Positions 7,959 through 15,302 of a stretch of 64,000 nucleotides of DNA are shown one piece after another; position 1 is the stretch's first letter; each line of letters starts with the position of its first letter. Where the stretch lies: assembly GCA_024637035.1 (NCBI GenBank), contig JAGXFW010000024.1:1-64000 (forward strand), in the 5' to 3' direction. Both the position numbers and the translations under genes were made by a program. The stretch comes from Actinomycetes bacterium (GTDB taxonomy: Bacteria; Actinomycetota; Thermoleophilia; RBG-16-64-13). The notes beneath the pieces are model-generated. The model worked only from the letters and a program-made list of their open reading frames with translations, was not told the origin of the DNA and searched no databases.

Positions 7959-8732
7959 TCAGGCGTCGGCCGGAGCCTCGGACGGAGCGGTGGCCGCTCG
8001 CCCGCCTCTGCGTCCATGCGGGCACACCGCCACGCACACTCCGCAGATGGTGACCCCACTCACGGCCTTGGCGGCCTCCCGGTAGTCGGCGCAGGCCTGC
8101 ACGTCCATGCGGGCCGAGCGCGGCTCGGCTGGGTCGAACGCGCGCCCGGTGAACGCTCCCGCCGGACACGCTTCCACGCATTCGGTGCACGAGCCGCAGC
8201 CGCGATCGAGCGGCGCGTCGGCGGCGAGCGGCGCGTCGGTGAGCACCGTCACCAATCGGACTCGCGGGCCCGCCTCGGGGGTCACCAAGAGACAGCTGCG
8301 GCCGATCCAGCCAAGCCCGGCCAGATGGGCGGCCAGCTTGTGCGAGAGGGCGCCCGAGAACCCCTCCGCGTCCACGGCGACGGACGTGGGCACCGGTACC
8401 GCCGCGTGACCCTCTTCTTGGATCGCCCGGGCAACAAGGAGGGCCATCTCGTCGAGATAGTCGTTCACGGAGCTGTAGATGTGGAAGGAGTAGGTGCGAG
8501 CCACGGCGGGCGACCTGTGGTCGCCGGGCAACTGGTCGACGATGGCGTCCTGAAGGCGAAAGGCGAGCGATACGGCGCGCGGGAAGGCGGCCAGCCAGCT
8601 TCCACCGTGTTCTTGCACGGCGCTCCTGACGGCGGGGGGTGTCATGTCGGCCACTCCCACCTGGTAGGCGCCAAGATGCCCACCGATACGGCGCAGACGC
8701 TCTTCGAGCGTCGCTGGAGCGGTAGCGCTCAT
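7959..8732 (-). CDS. QueG-like 4Fe-4S double-cluster protein
   Basis: A 257-residue protein of the epoxyqueuosine reductase (COG1600) superfamily. The N-terminal half matches the DUF1730-type cobalamin-binding region ([20 protein letters not shown]). The C-terminal half has two [4Fe-4S] motifs, [12 protein letters not shown] and [11 protein letters not shown]. It is shorter than true QueG, lacking the HEAT-repeat tail, so it may be a paralogue with another substrate. ATG 8732 overlaps the dcd stop (ATGA), giving a two-gene operon. A queuosine-tRNA mannosyltransferase-like gene at 51557 makes some link to queuosine possible but not shown. Confidence 0.8.
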   Translation of the reverse strand: MSATAPATLEERLRRIGGHLGAYQVGVADMTPPAVRSAVQEHGGSWLAAFPRAVSLAFRLQDAIVDQLPGDHRSPAVARTYSFHIYSSVNDYLDEMALLVARAIQEEGHAAVPVPTSVAVDAEGFSGALSHKLAAHLAGLGWIGRSCLLVTPEAGPRVRLVTVLTDAPLAADAPLDRGCGSCTECVEACPAGAFTGRAFDPAEPRSARMDVQACADYREAAKAVSGVTICGVCVAVCPHGRRGGRAATAPSEAPADA

Positions 8733-9361
8733 CGTGCACCACCGTCCCGTGGTTGGTCCGACCGTGGCTGGCCCGCTCGCGTCTGCTCGAGCGGTGCCTG
8801 CTCGAAATGCTGCCACATGCGCGACTCCGTGGGACCGGCCTGCCCCTGATATCGGTTCGTGGTGCCGTCACTGCCGTACGGCTTGCCGGCAGGCGAGGAT
8901 AGCTCGGCGAAGGAGAGCTGGCCTATGGGCATTCCCGGATACACGCGGATGGGCAGGTTGGCCACGTTGGAAAGCTCGAGCGTGATGTGTCCCGAGAATC
9001 CTGGATCGATCCAACCGGCCGTTGCGTGACACATGAGGCCGAGTCGCCCGAGCGAGCTCTTCCCCTCCAGGCGGGCCACGTGGGCTGACCCCAGGGTGAC
9101 GCGTTCGATAGTCGAGCCGAGCACGAACTCACCGGGGTGCAGTACGAAGGCAGCCCCCGCGGGCACCTCGACCAACTCCGTGAGCCCGTCTTGGTTCTCT
9201 CGTGGGTCGATGCACGTGTAGAGGTGGTTAGAGAAGATGCGGAAGCGGGCATCAAGCCGTATGTCCACACTCGCGGGTTGCAGCATCGTTTCATCGAAGG
9301 GCTCCAGCCGGATGTGCCCGGCATCGAAGGCCGCGAGTATGTCGATATCGGAGAGAATCAG
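8729..9361 (-). CDS. dcd: dCTP deaminase (CTG start codon)
   Basis: Deaminates dCTP to dUTP for dTTP synthesis; 210 residues. Family motifs: [11 protein letters not shown] near residues 25-35, [12 protein letters not shown] (substrate loop), [19 protein letters not shown] with the catalytic Glu, and QLSFAEL. The conserved N-terminus ([20 protein letters not shown]) lies before the first ATG, and the only suitable start is CTG at 9361, directly followed by codons for ILSD and preceded by a GGAAGGA ribosome binding site 7 bases away. ATG 9286 would delete about 25 conserved residues. Its stop overlaps the QueG-like gene. Confidence 0.9.
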   Translation of the reverse strand: MILSDIDILAAFDAGHIRLEPFDETMLQPASVDIRLDARFRIFSNHLYTCIDPRENQDGLTELVEVPAGAAFVLHPGEFVLGSTIERVTLGSAHVARLEGKSSLGRLGLMCHATAGWIDPGFSGHITLELSNVANLPIRVYPGMPIGQLSFAELSSPAGKPYGSDGTTNRYQGQAGPTESRMWQHFEQAPLEQTRAGQPRSDQPRDGGAR

Positions 9362-9397
9362 GGCGAGGTCCTTCCGCTGTTGGGCTTTGCTTCTCGG

Positions 9398-9403
9398 ATT
9401 CTA
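9398..9403 (-). promoter_or_regulatory. Candidate -10 element for dcd
   Basis: TAGAAT on the minus strand lies about 37 bases upstream of the CTG start of dcd, leaving a short leader that contains the GGAAGGA ribosome binding site. No clear -35 element is visible. Confidence 0.4.
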
Positions 9404-9503
9404 CCCCGGCTCACCCGGCGGCGGTAGGTGGTCGATGGCGTCGGCTGTTATCCTGCCACCGAAGCCTTTGGGCGTTCTGGAAGCGGAGAGAAGGGAGAGG
9501 GCG

Positions 9504-9701
9504 GTGACCGACACCCTCAAGACGTGCATAGATTGCGAGCGACCTCTTGCCGACCGGGTAGAGGAGGAGGTGCGCACCGGTACGGGAGGCAGTCTCTCCA
9601 CGGGTGAGTGCTCCACGTACCGCGTGTGGTTCTGCGTGAACCCGGACTGCGTCATGTTCAACACCGATCTGTATCGCGAACAGATAGCCGATCAGACCTG
9701 A
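9504..9701 (+). CDS. Small cysteine-rich (zinc-ribbon-like) protein, unknown function
   Basis: A 65-residue protein with CIDCERPL near the N-terminus and FCVNPDCVMF near residues 45-54, a two-knuckle pattern able to bind one zinc. I do not recognise a named family. GTG 9504 is chosen because of the AAGGGAGAGG ribosome binding site just before it. It is followed by another small zinc-ribbon gene 86 bases later and then pspC, suggesting a short operon. Confidence 0.65.
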   Translation: MTDTLKTCIDCERPLADRVEEEVRTGTGGSLSTGECSTYRVWFCVNPDCVMFNTDLYREQIADQT

Positions 9702-9787
9702 GACACGGGTGACGGCTTGGGCTGCCGCATCCCAAGAACCCGAAAGAAGCTTGTTCTCTTCGAAGCGAGACCGAAAGGAGCTGGATC

Positions 9788-10024
9788 ATGGTTGAGATCC
9801 ACTACTGCGAGAATTGCGACGACCATGCTGCTGAGGTCGTGATGACCGGGCCGGGGGGCGAGACGCAGTTCCTCTGCACAGCGCCGGAGTGCATGATGGC
9901 CGCGGGCATATGTCCGAGCTGCCAGGTGGACCTCGAGATCCGGGATACGACGACCGGTGAGTCGCTCTACGGTTGCCCGCACTGCGATTTCGAACAGACG
10001 CGCGAGGACCTCGGCCAAGCCTGA
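9788..10024 (+). CDS. Small double zinc-ribbon protein, unknown function
   Basis: A 78-residue protein with four CxxC-type knuckles: CENC (7-10), CTAPEC (about 30-35), CPSC (42-45) and CPHC (63-66), probably folding into two zinc ribbons. ATG 9788 has a strong AAAGGAG ribosome binding site. There is no catalytic motif; such proteins often bind nucleic acid or protein partners. It lies between another small cysteine-rich gene and pspC. Confidence 0.75.
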   Translation: MVEIHYCENCDDHAAEVVMTGPGGETQFLCTAPECMMAAGICPSCQVDLEIRDTTTGESLYGCPHCDFEQTREDLGQA

Positions 10025-10140
10025 GGGGTGACAGAGAAGCCTGGAGACGCGATCAGCCTGCCTGGGGCGCGGTCGGCCGGCCTTCAGACGCAATCAGCCG
10101 ACTTGATGCGGCGGTAATAGGAATCGGAGGTGTCAGGATC

Positions 10141-10353
10141 ATGAGCGCGAACAAGCTCTTCCGCTCTCGGGACGAGAAGATGCTGGGCGGTGTCTGCGGG
10201 GGTCTCTCCGAGTATCTCGACATGGATGTGACGCTCATCCGGGTCCTATGGGTGCTGGCCACGCTCTTGGGCGGTAGTGGCGGGCTGGCCTACATCATCC
10301 TGTGGATCATCATCCCTCGCCAACCAGTGGCTGGTGCACTTCCACGTGCATGA
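10141..10353 (+). CDS. PspC-domain membrane protein
   Basis: A 70-residue phage-shock-protein-C-domain protein. The N-terminal part FRSRDEKMLGGVCGGLSEYL (residues 7-26) is the PspC signature; a transmembrane helix follows at about 35-60 (WVLATLLGGSGGLAYIILWIII). ATG 10141 is preceded by GGAGGTGTC. PspC proteins act in envelope-stress responses, but there is no pspA here. Its 3' end overlaps the convergent GyrI-like gene by 44 bases. Confidence 0.9.
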   Translation: MSANKLFRSRDEKMLGGVCGGLSEYLDMDVTLIRVLWVLATLLGGSGGLAYIILWIIIPRQPVAGALPRA

Positions 10354-10876
10354 GCCCGCCGAGGGTGCCCGGTTCCGCGAGATAGAGTTCGCGGGGCGGG
10401 CCGTCGGGTACGTGGTGGGTGGCGGCCAACCACTCGTCGAGGCGCTCGTAGACGGCGGGTGATTCGGCCGAGGGCCCCCGGTACTCGACCGCGGCCACCC
10501 GTGAAGGCGGGAACGACCGCACCGAGATGATGTCCTGCTCGTGCGTTTCCGTGGGCCGCCTCGCTTCGGCCGCGTGGGTCGCCTCTGCCGCCGCCTCGAG
10601 CCGCCTCGAGGCCTTCCGCGCGTCCGCGCCGGAGACCGGGTAGCACAAGGTGAATCTGCAGTCCTCCGGCGAGGTCGTGCCGGGATCGTCGTAGAAGATG
10701 CCCAGCAAAGCGCCCGTAGGGCGAACGCCAAGTCCGACCATGCTGTCCTTCAGTCGGGCGAGGGGGCCGGACAACTTCCAATAGGCCCCCTTGGTGTCGA
10801 GAGCGACCGCGTCGAACGACTTCGTCGTCAGCAGCCGTATCGCGCCGATACTCGAGCTTCCCATCGGTGCGCTCAT
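10310..10876 (-). CDS. GyrI-like small-molecule-binding domain protein
   Basis: A 188-residue protein of the GyrI/AraC effector-binding (SOUL-fold) superfamily without a DNA-binding domain. Recognisable are GALLGIFYDDPGTTSPEDCRF near 54-74, AAVEYRGPSAESPAVYERLDEW, and the closing EPGTLGGLMHVEVHQPL. ATG 10876 overlaps the stop of the CbiO-like ATPase (ATGA), making it the last gene of a Ni/Co uptake operon. Its role there is unknown; binding a cofactor or small effector is a guess from the fold. Confidence 0.8.
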   Translation of the reverse strand: MSAPMGSSSIGAIRLLTTKSFDAVALDTKGAYWKLSGPLARLKDSMVGLGVRPTGALLGIFYDDPGTTSPEDCRFTLCYPVSGADARKASRRLEAAAEATHAAEARRPTETHEQDIISVRSFPPSRVAAVEYRGPSAESPAVYERLDEWLAATHHVPDGPPRELYLAEPGTLGGLMHVEVHQPLVGEG

Positions 10877-11721
10877 CGTGCCGGCGGTCGTGCCGTGGCG
10901 GGCACGTGTGGGCGGAAGGGGAGTTCAAGGCCATGCCGCTCGAGCAGGGGGGCATCGGAGAGGATCTCGGCGGCGCGGCCGTCCGCCACCACTCTGCCCG
11001 CATCCAGGATGACGACTCGCTCGCATGTCTCGTACGCGTAGACCAGGTCGTGGGTGACGATCACCTTCGTCACCGGCAGATCGCGCAGGATCTCCACCAG
11101 CTTCCGGCGCGACCTGGGGTCGAGGTTCGAGCTGGGCTCGTCGAGCACCAGCACGTCGGGGTGCATACTGAGGACCGTGGCGGTGGCGATACGTTTCTTC
11201 TGGCCGAAGGAGAGGTGGTGTGCCGCGCGGTCGCCGAACTCGCTCATGTCCACGGCCTCGAGCGCCTCGTGGACGCGCGTGGCGATCTCGGACTCGTCGA
11301 ACCCCATGTTGGCCGGGCCGAACGCGACGTCCTGGAACACGGTGGTGAGGAAGAGCTGGTCGTCGGGGTCTTGGAAGACCACGCCCACGCGGCGCCTGGT
11401 CTCTCTGAGGGTGCGCTCTTCGATCGGCACGCCGAAGATGAGCACGCGGCCGCCCCCGCCCCGGAGTATGCCATTCAAGTGCAGGAGGAGCGTGGACTTG
11501 CCGGCGCCGTTCGGGCCGATGACGGCCACCGACTCACCCTGCTCGATGACGAGGTCCACCTGGCTGAGCGCTTCCGTGCCGTCTGGATACGCATAGGTGA
11601 GACCCTCTATCTCCACCGCGGCTGGCTCGGAAGATCCCGTCGCCACCGCCGCGGGCACCGGCGCCGGAAACGGCCTGCCACGCTCTTCCACGTCCGACCT
11701 GCCTTCATCTCTCTTCGTCAC
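10873..11721 (-). CDS. cbiO: Nickel/cobalt ECF transporter ATPase (CbiO-like)
   Basis: A 282-residue ABC ATPase that powers uptake of Ni2+ or Co2+. Walker A GPNGAGKS, Q-loop VVFQDPDDQLF (the DPDDQ form typical of ECF ATPases), signature LSFGQKKR and Walker B VLVLDEPSSNLD are intact. About 35 residues of proline/alanine-rich sequence precede the ATPase domain. GTG 11721 overlaps the CbiQ stop (GTGA). The longer open frame to 12150 is a shadow of cbiQ. Confidence 0.92.
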   Translation of the reverse strand: MTKRDEGRSDVEERGRPFPAPVPAAVATGSSEPAAVEIEGLTYAYPDGTEALSQVDLVIEQGESVAVIGPNGAGKSTLLLHLNGILRGGGGRVLIFGVPIEERTLRETRRRVGVVFQDPDDQLFLTTVFQDVAFGPANMGFDESEIATRVHEALEAVDMSEFGDRAAHHLSFGQKKRIATATVLSMHPDVLVLDEPSSNLDPRSRRKLVEILRDLPVTKVIVTHDLVYAYETCERVVILDAGRVVADGRAAEILSDAPLLERHGLELPFRPHVPATARPPAR

Positions 11722-12491
11722 AGGGCCACCCCGATCCGGATGGCGGTCAGGCTCGCAACGATCAACGTGAGGAAGACGGCCTCCGGGGCGTGGATACCGG
11801 GGGGTGAGGCGGCCGGCATGGTGCCATCGTAGCCTCGACTGGTCATGGCCACGTACACGCGCTCCCCTCTGGTGTAGCTGCGCATGAAGAGCGAACTGAT
11901 CACGTGCCCGACGATGCGAGTGTCCCACAGCCAGCGCCCCTTGTGGTTGCGCGCCTCCATCGCGCGCCGCATGCGCCGGTGCTCTTCGAGCAACACGAAA
12001 CTGTACCGATACATGAACGACACGATGAGTGTGAACACCCGGGGCACCCGCAGTCCGTCCAGCCCGGCAACGAGTTCCGGGAAGCTCGTGGTCAGCGTCA
12101 GCAGCATCATCGACAAGATGCCGAGGATGGCCTTCACCAGCACGTTCCACAGCATCACCAGCCCCGCCTCGGTGACCGTCACTCCCAAGATCAGATCGAA
12201 CTCACGGCCGCCCCCGCGATGGAAGAACGGCAGGAATACGGCCACGACTGCCACGAAGGGCAGAACGGCCGCGACACGGGTCAACAGGAAACGGAGCGGT
12301 AGGCGAGACAATCCCACCAGGAACACCAGGATCGCGAAGTAGAGGGCGAACGCCCAGATCGCCGTGGGAGGCGTGGTGGCACCGACCAACGTCAGACCGA
12401 AGAACCCCAGGATCTTTGCGCGTGGGTCGAGACGGTGGATCGGGCCGGCGCCGAAACGCGTGTCGGTGAGGAAGTGGTGCGCGCCACTCAC
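11718..12491 (-). CDS. cbiQ: Nickel/cobalt ECF transporter transmembrane coupling protein (CbiQ-like)
   Basis: A 257-residue integral membrane T-component linking the substrate-binding unit to the ATPase. RLDPRAKILGFF near 20-31 is the conserved N-terminal motif and about five to six hydrophobic helices follow. The coupling-helix signatures (EEHRRMRRAMEAR and YTRGERVYVAMTSRGY) contain the Ala-Arg-Gly groove elements that contact the ATPase. GTG 12491 overlaps the CbiM stop (GTGA). Confidence 0.92.
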   Translation of the reverse strand: MSGAHHFLTDTRFGAGPIHRLDPRAKILGFFGLTLVGATTPPTAIWAFALYFAILVFLVGLSRLPLRFLLTRVAAVLPFVAVVAVFLPFFHRGGGREFDLILGVTVTEAGLVMLWNVLVKAILGILSMMLLTLTTSFPELVAGLDGLRVPRVFTLIVSFMYRYSFVLLEEHRRMRRAMEARNHKGRWLWDTRIVGHVISSLFMRSYTRGERVYVAMTSRGYDGTMPAASPPGIHAPEAVFLTLIVASLTAIRIGVAL

Positions 12492-13645
12492 GAGTCGCCC
12501 CCGTGCTCATGATCGTGGTCATCGTGGTGATCGTGGTCCGGGTCCGTCTCCTCGGGCAGGTGGGGGGAGTGGCTGTGACCGCGATGGGTGTGCCCCGAAT
12601 GGCGGTGGTCCTTGTGCTCATGGCCGCCGAGCGGATGGAGGCTCGCGGCGACAGCGCCCCCTGCGGCGGCCGCCTTGGAGCGGCGACCGCTGAAGGCCCG
12701 CCCCAAGCCGAACAGGATCGCGAACAGGGCCAATGTGCCCACGAGTCCCGCGGCTGCGGTGGCCAGCGCGGGATTCTCGAAGCCTGGCAGTTGGTAGTCG
12801 GATATCGGAGTGAAGCCGCGATCACCGCTCTCGGCGGCACCATCGAATCCGTGGTCCTGGCCCACGCGCTCGAGTCCGTCGGGTGCCTGCGACGCGAACG
12901 GGGACACGAAGACCGAGATGGCCAGTGCCACGGCGAGGGCGGCGGCCAGGAAACCCCATGTCTTGGGAGGCGTCAGCGACGTACCGCGGCGCGCAGTCGC
13001 GCTGAGGCCTCTCGGTGGGCTGTGTACGAGGTCTGGGCGCGAGGCTAGGATCGTCGCCAGCACCGTGGTGGCGATCAATGCCTCACCGATGCCGATCACC
13101 ATGTGAACGCTCGTCATCGCCGGGAGAGCGAAGCGCAAGGGCACTGTGCCGCTCACGGCCAGTTCCACCGCCACCGCTCCTGAGGCGACTACCACCGAGA
13201 GCCACGAGGCCACCGCGACGCCCGCCAGGTACCCAGGGATCGTGGGGGGTAGGAGCGGGCGGAGCGCACGGTGGGCGCCGTAGCCCACGAAGACGGCCAC
13301 CACCGCCATGTTCAGCGTGTTCGCGCCGAGCGCGGAGATGCCGCCGTCGGCCATGCCGACTGCCTGCACCGCCGCGACGACCGCCATGACCACCACCGCG
13401 GCCCATGGACCCAGTACCACTGCGGCGAACGCCGCTCCAAGGAAGTGGCCGCTCGTTCCGGCCCCGATGGGGAAGTTGACCATCTGGGCCGCGAACACGA
13501 AGGCGGCCGTGACTCCGAGGAGCGGTACGGTCCGCTCGCCGAGTTCTCGGCTCGTACGGCGCACCGCGTAGGACAGGGTGACCAGGGCTCCGGTACTCGT
13601 AACGAGCACGGTGGGGGTGTCCAGGAAGCCGTCGGGAAGATGCAT
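12488..13645 (-). CDS. cbiM: CbiM-CbiN(PDGLE) fusion, Ni/Co-binding component with His-rich tail
   Basis: A 385-residue substrate-specific component. Residues 1-220 are CbiM: the N-terminal MHLPDGFLD, in which Met1/His2 ligate the metal, and multiple helices including NFPIGAGTSGHFLGAA. A linker leads to a PDGLE (CbiN-like) segment with SQAPDGLERVGQD at about 250-262 and a further helix. The C-terminal roughly 45 residues are packed with His and Asp (HEHKDHRHSGHTHRGHSH and DPDHDHHDDHDHEHGG), a probable metal-chelating tail. Nickel versus cobalt cannot be decided from sequence. It lies 16 bases downstream of a Fur-family regulator. Confidence 0.93.
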   Translation of the reverse strand: MHLPDGFLDTPTVLVTSTGALVTLSYAVRRTSRELGERTVPLLGVTAAFVFAAQMVNFPIGAGTSGHFLGAAFAAVVLGPWAAVVVMAVVAAVQAVGMADGGISALGANTLNMAVVAVFVGYGAHRALRPLLPPTIPGYLAGVAVASWLSVVVASGAVAVELAVSGTVPLRFALPAMTSVHMVIGIGEALIATTVLATILASRPDLVHSPPRGLSATARRGTSLTPPKTWGFLAAALAVALAISVFVSPFASQAPDGLERVGQDHGFDGAAESGDRGFTPISDYQLPGFENPALATAAAGLVGTLALFAILFGLGRAFSGRRSKAAAAGGAVAASLHPLGGHEHKDHRHSGHTHRGHSHSPHLPEETDPDHDHHDDHDHEHGGDS

Positions 13646-13661
13646 GGCCTCTGCTCGCGCC

Positions 13662-14096
13662 CTACGGCCGATCGGGCGGAACGTCGGCTTGGCGGCAGGT
13701 TCGGCACGATCCGAAGACCGTCACTTCCTGTACGAGGAAGCTGTTGCCGACGTCGAGCGCGGCCGAGAGACCGCGAAGATCGGTATCGTGGATGTGTTCC
13801 ACCGCGCCGCACTCCCTGCACACGAGGTGGTGGTGCGCGTCTTCCTCCTCGATCTCGAAGGTGCGGTGCTCGGGCCCGAGTAGCGTCTCTCGCACCAGGC
13901 TCAACGAGACCAGCAAATCGAGGGTGCGGTATACCGTCGACATGTTCACGTTCGGGAACTGACGGTTCACGCGCTCGCAGATCTCTTCGGCGCTCATGTG
14001 AGAACCGTGGTTGCGCAACACATCCCACACCAGAGTGCGCTGGGGGGTGAGGCGGTATCCTAGTTCCCGTAGTGTGCGTGTCGCGTGATGGCTCAT
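13662..14096 (-). CDS. Fur-family metalloregulator (Nur/Zur/Fur type)
   Basis: A 144-residue repressor. The winged helix has the family sequence GYRLTPQRTLVWDVL (residues 12-26) and the recognition region NVNMSTVYRTLDLL. The metal-binding region has EDAHHHLVCRECG with His and Cys ligands, and a second CRTC pair for the structural zinc near the C-terminus. It starts the operon with the Ni/Co transporter, so a nickel-responsive (Nur-like) or cobalt-related function is the best inference. ATG 14096 is used; the frame open to 14936 upstream is a shadow of selD. Confidence 0.92.
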   Translation of the reverse strand: MSHHATRTLRELGYRLTPQRTLVWDVLRNHGSHMSAEEICERVNRQFPNVNMSTVYRTLDLLVSLSLVRETLLGPEHRTFEIEEEDAHHHLVCRECGAVEHIHDTDLRGLSAALDVGNSFLVQEVTVFGSCRTCRQADVPPDRP

Positions 14097-14118
14097 TGCA
14101 GATGCGAATCTATTGCAG
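14095..14118. promoter_or_regulatory. Candidate Fur-family operator at the fur start
   Basis: Two identical 7-mers ATTGCAG (14095-14101 and 14112-14118) stand 17 bp apart, the first covering the fur start codon, with gat-gcga-atc between them. Nur boxes in actinobacteria are built from TTGCA/TGCAA half sites. The arrangement is a direct, not inverted, repeat, so the assignment is tentative. Confidence 0.35.
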
Positions 14119-14231
14119 GTAGGAGTTCCTGTCAACCCTGGCAGGGCTAGATGTTCTTTGGTAGCGTTGCGTCCGCCGTGCGCCCTGGTAGCTCGGCTGG
14201 GTCGCCCGGGTCGTTCAGAGGAGGAAGGAAC

Positions 14232-15302
14232 ATGGCAGACGGACCACCAAGACTCACCACGCTCTCTCACGGCTCCGGCTGAGCGTGTAAGCTGAGCCCC
14301 AAGGACTTGGGGCACGTCATCTCGCAGCTTCCTCGGTCGGCCGACCCGGACCTGCTCGTCGGCACCAACACCGCCGATGACGCTGCCGTGTATCGCCTCA
14401 CGGATGATCTTGCCCTCGTGCAGACCGTGGACTTCTTCACTCCCGTCGTGGACGACCCGTATGACTTCGGGCGCATCGCCGCCGCAAACTCGGTCTCGGA
14501 TATCTACGCGATGGGGGCTACCCCGCTGATCGCGCTGAACATCGTCGGCTTCCCCGTGGATACTCTGCCCCTGGAGCACCTCGTCGAGATCCTCCGGGGC
14601 GGCGCGGAGGTCGCGCGTCAGGCCGGTATGACCATCGTGGGGGGCCATACGATCGACGATCGCGAGCCCAAGTACGGTTTGGCGGTCACCGGCACGGTAC
14701 GCCCGGGGAGCCAAGTGACCAACGCGACGGCGCGGCCCGGCGACCACCTCGTCCTGACGAAACCACTCGGCACCGGGATCATCGCGACGGCCATCAAGCG
14801 CGGCACGGCCGAGCTCGCCGCTGTCGAAGAGGCCACACGGGTCATGGCGACGCTGAACCGCGATGCCTCGCTGGCGGCTCTGGCAAACGGCGTCACCTCG
14901 ATGACCGACATCACCGGCTTCGGATTGCTGGGCCACCTACTGGAGATGTGCAAGGGCAGTGGGGTCTCGGCGGAGATCTGGGCCGACTCCCTGCCTTGGT
15001 TGCAGGACGCTCGCTCGCTGGCCGAAGCCGGCGTGGTGCCCGGCGGCACCCGACGCAACCTGGCCTTCGTCGGGCCGGAAGTCGAGTGGGCCGACGACCT
15101 GCTCGAGTACGAACGCCTGCTCCTTGCCGATGCCCAGACCTCGGGTGGCCTACTGATCGCCGTGCCGAGCGACCGTGCGGACGCATTGATCGCCGACCTG
15201 CGCGATCGAGGCACCCCCGCCGCGGCGCTGGTGGGCCGGGTGCGTTCCGCGGGGGAGAGGTCCATCGTCGTTCGCCGGGGTCCCGCTTCGGGCTCATCGT
15301 GA
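14232..15302 (+). CDS. selD: Selenide, water dikinase (selenophosphate synthetase), a selenoprotein with in-frame TGA
   Basis: Makes selenophosphate from selenide and ATP for selenocysteine and selenouridine synthesis. Starting at ATG 14232 (ribosome binding site GAGGAAGGA), the frame reads MADGPPRLTTLSHGSG, then TGA at 14280-14282, then ACKLSPKDLGHVIS and continues to 15302: 356 residues with Sec at position 17, the position of the catalytic Cys17 of E. coli SelD, followed by the essential Lys20. Downstream motifs include NTADDAAVY, VDFFTPVVDDPYDFGRIAAANS and GGHTIDD. A SECIS-like hairpin follows the TGA. Automatic gene calling would start after the TGA (e.g. TTG 14307) and lose the active site. 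Confidence 0.95.
14280..14313 (+). promoter_or_regulatory. Selenocysteine UGA codon and bacterial SECIS-like hairpin in selD
   Basis: The TGA at 14280-14282 is followed, after 13 bases, by a perfect 8-bp inverted repeat (gccccaag / cttggggc, 14296-14313). Pairing six of those base pairs leaves a GGAC apical loop containing the guanine typical of SelB-binding loops. Distance from the UGA matches bacterial SECIS elements, which lie within the coding sequence right after the codon. Confidence 0.82.

Noticed and set aside
13097-14231. Cobalamin or nickel riboswitch before the Ni/Co uptake genes
   Set aside because: The regulator gene lies 16 bases before cbiM and the leader before it is too short; no B12-box-like sequence found.
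14307-15302. selD starting at TTG 14307 as an ordinary protein
   Set aside because: This removes the glycine-rich active-site segment and Lys20; the frame before the TGA encodes the expected SelD N-terminus.
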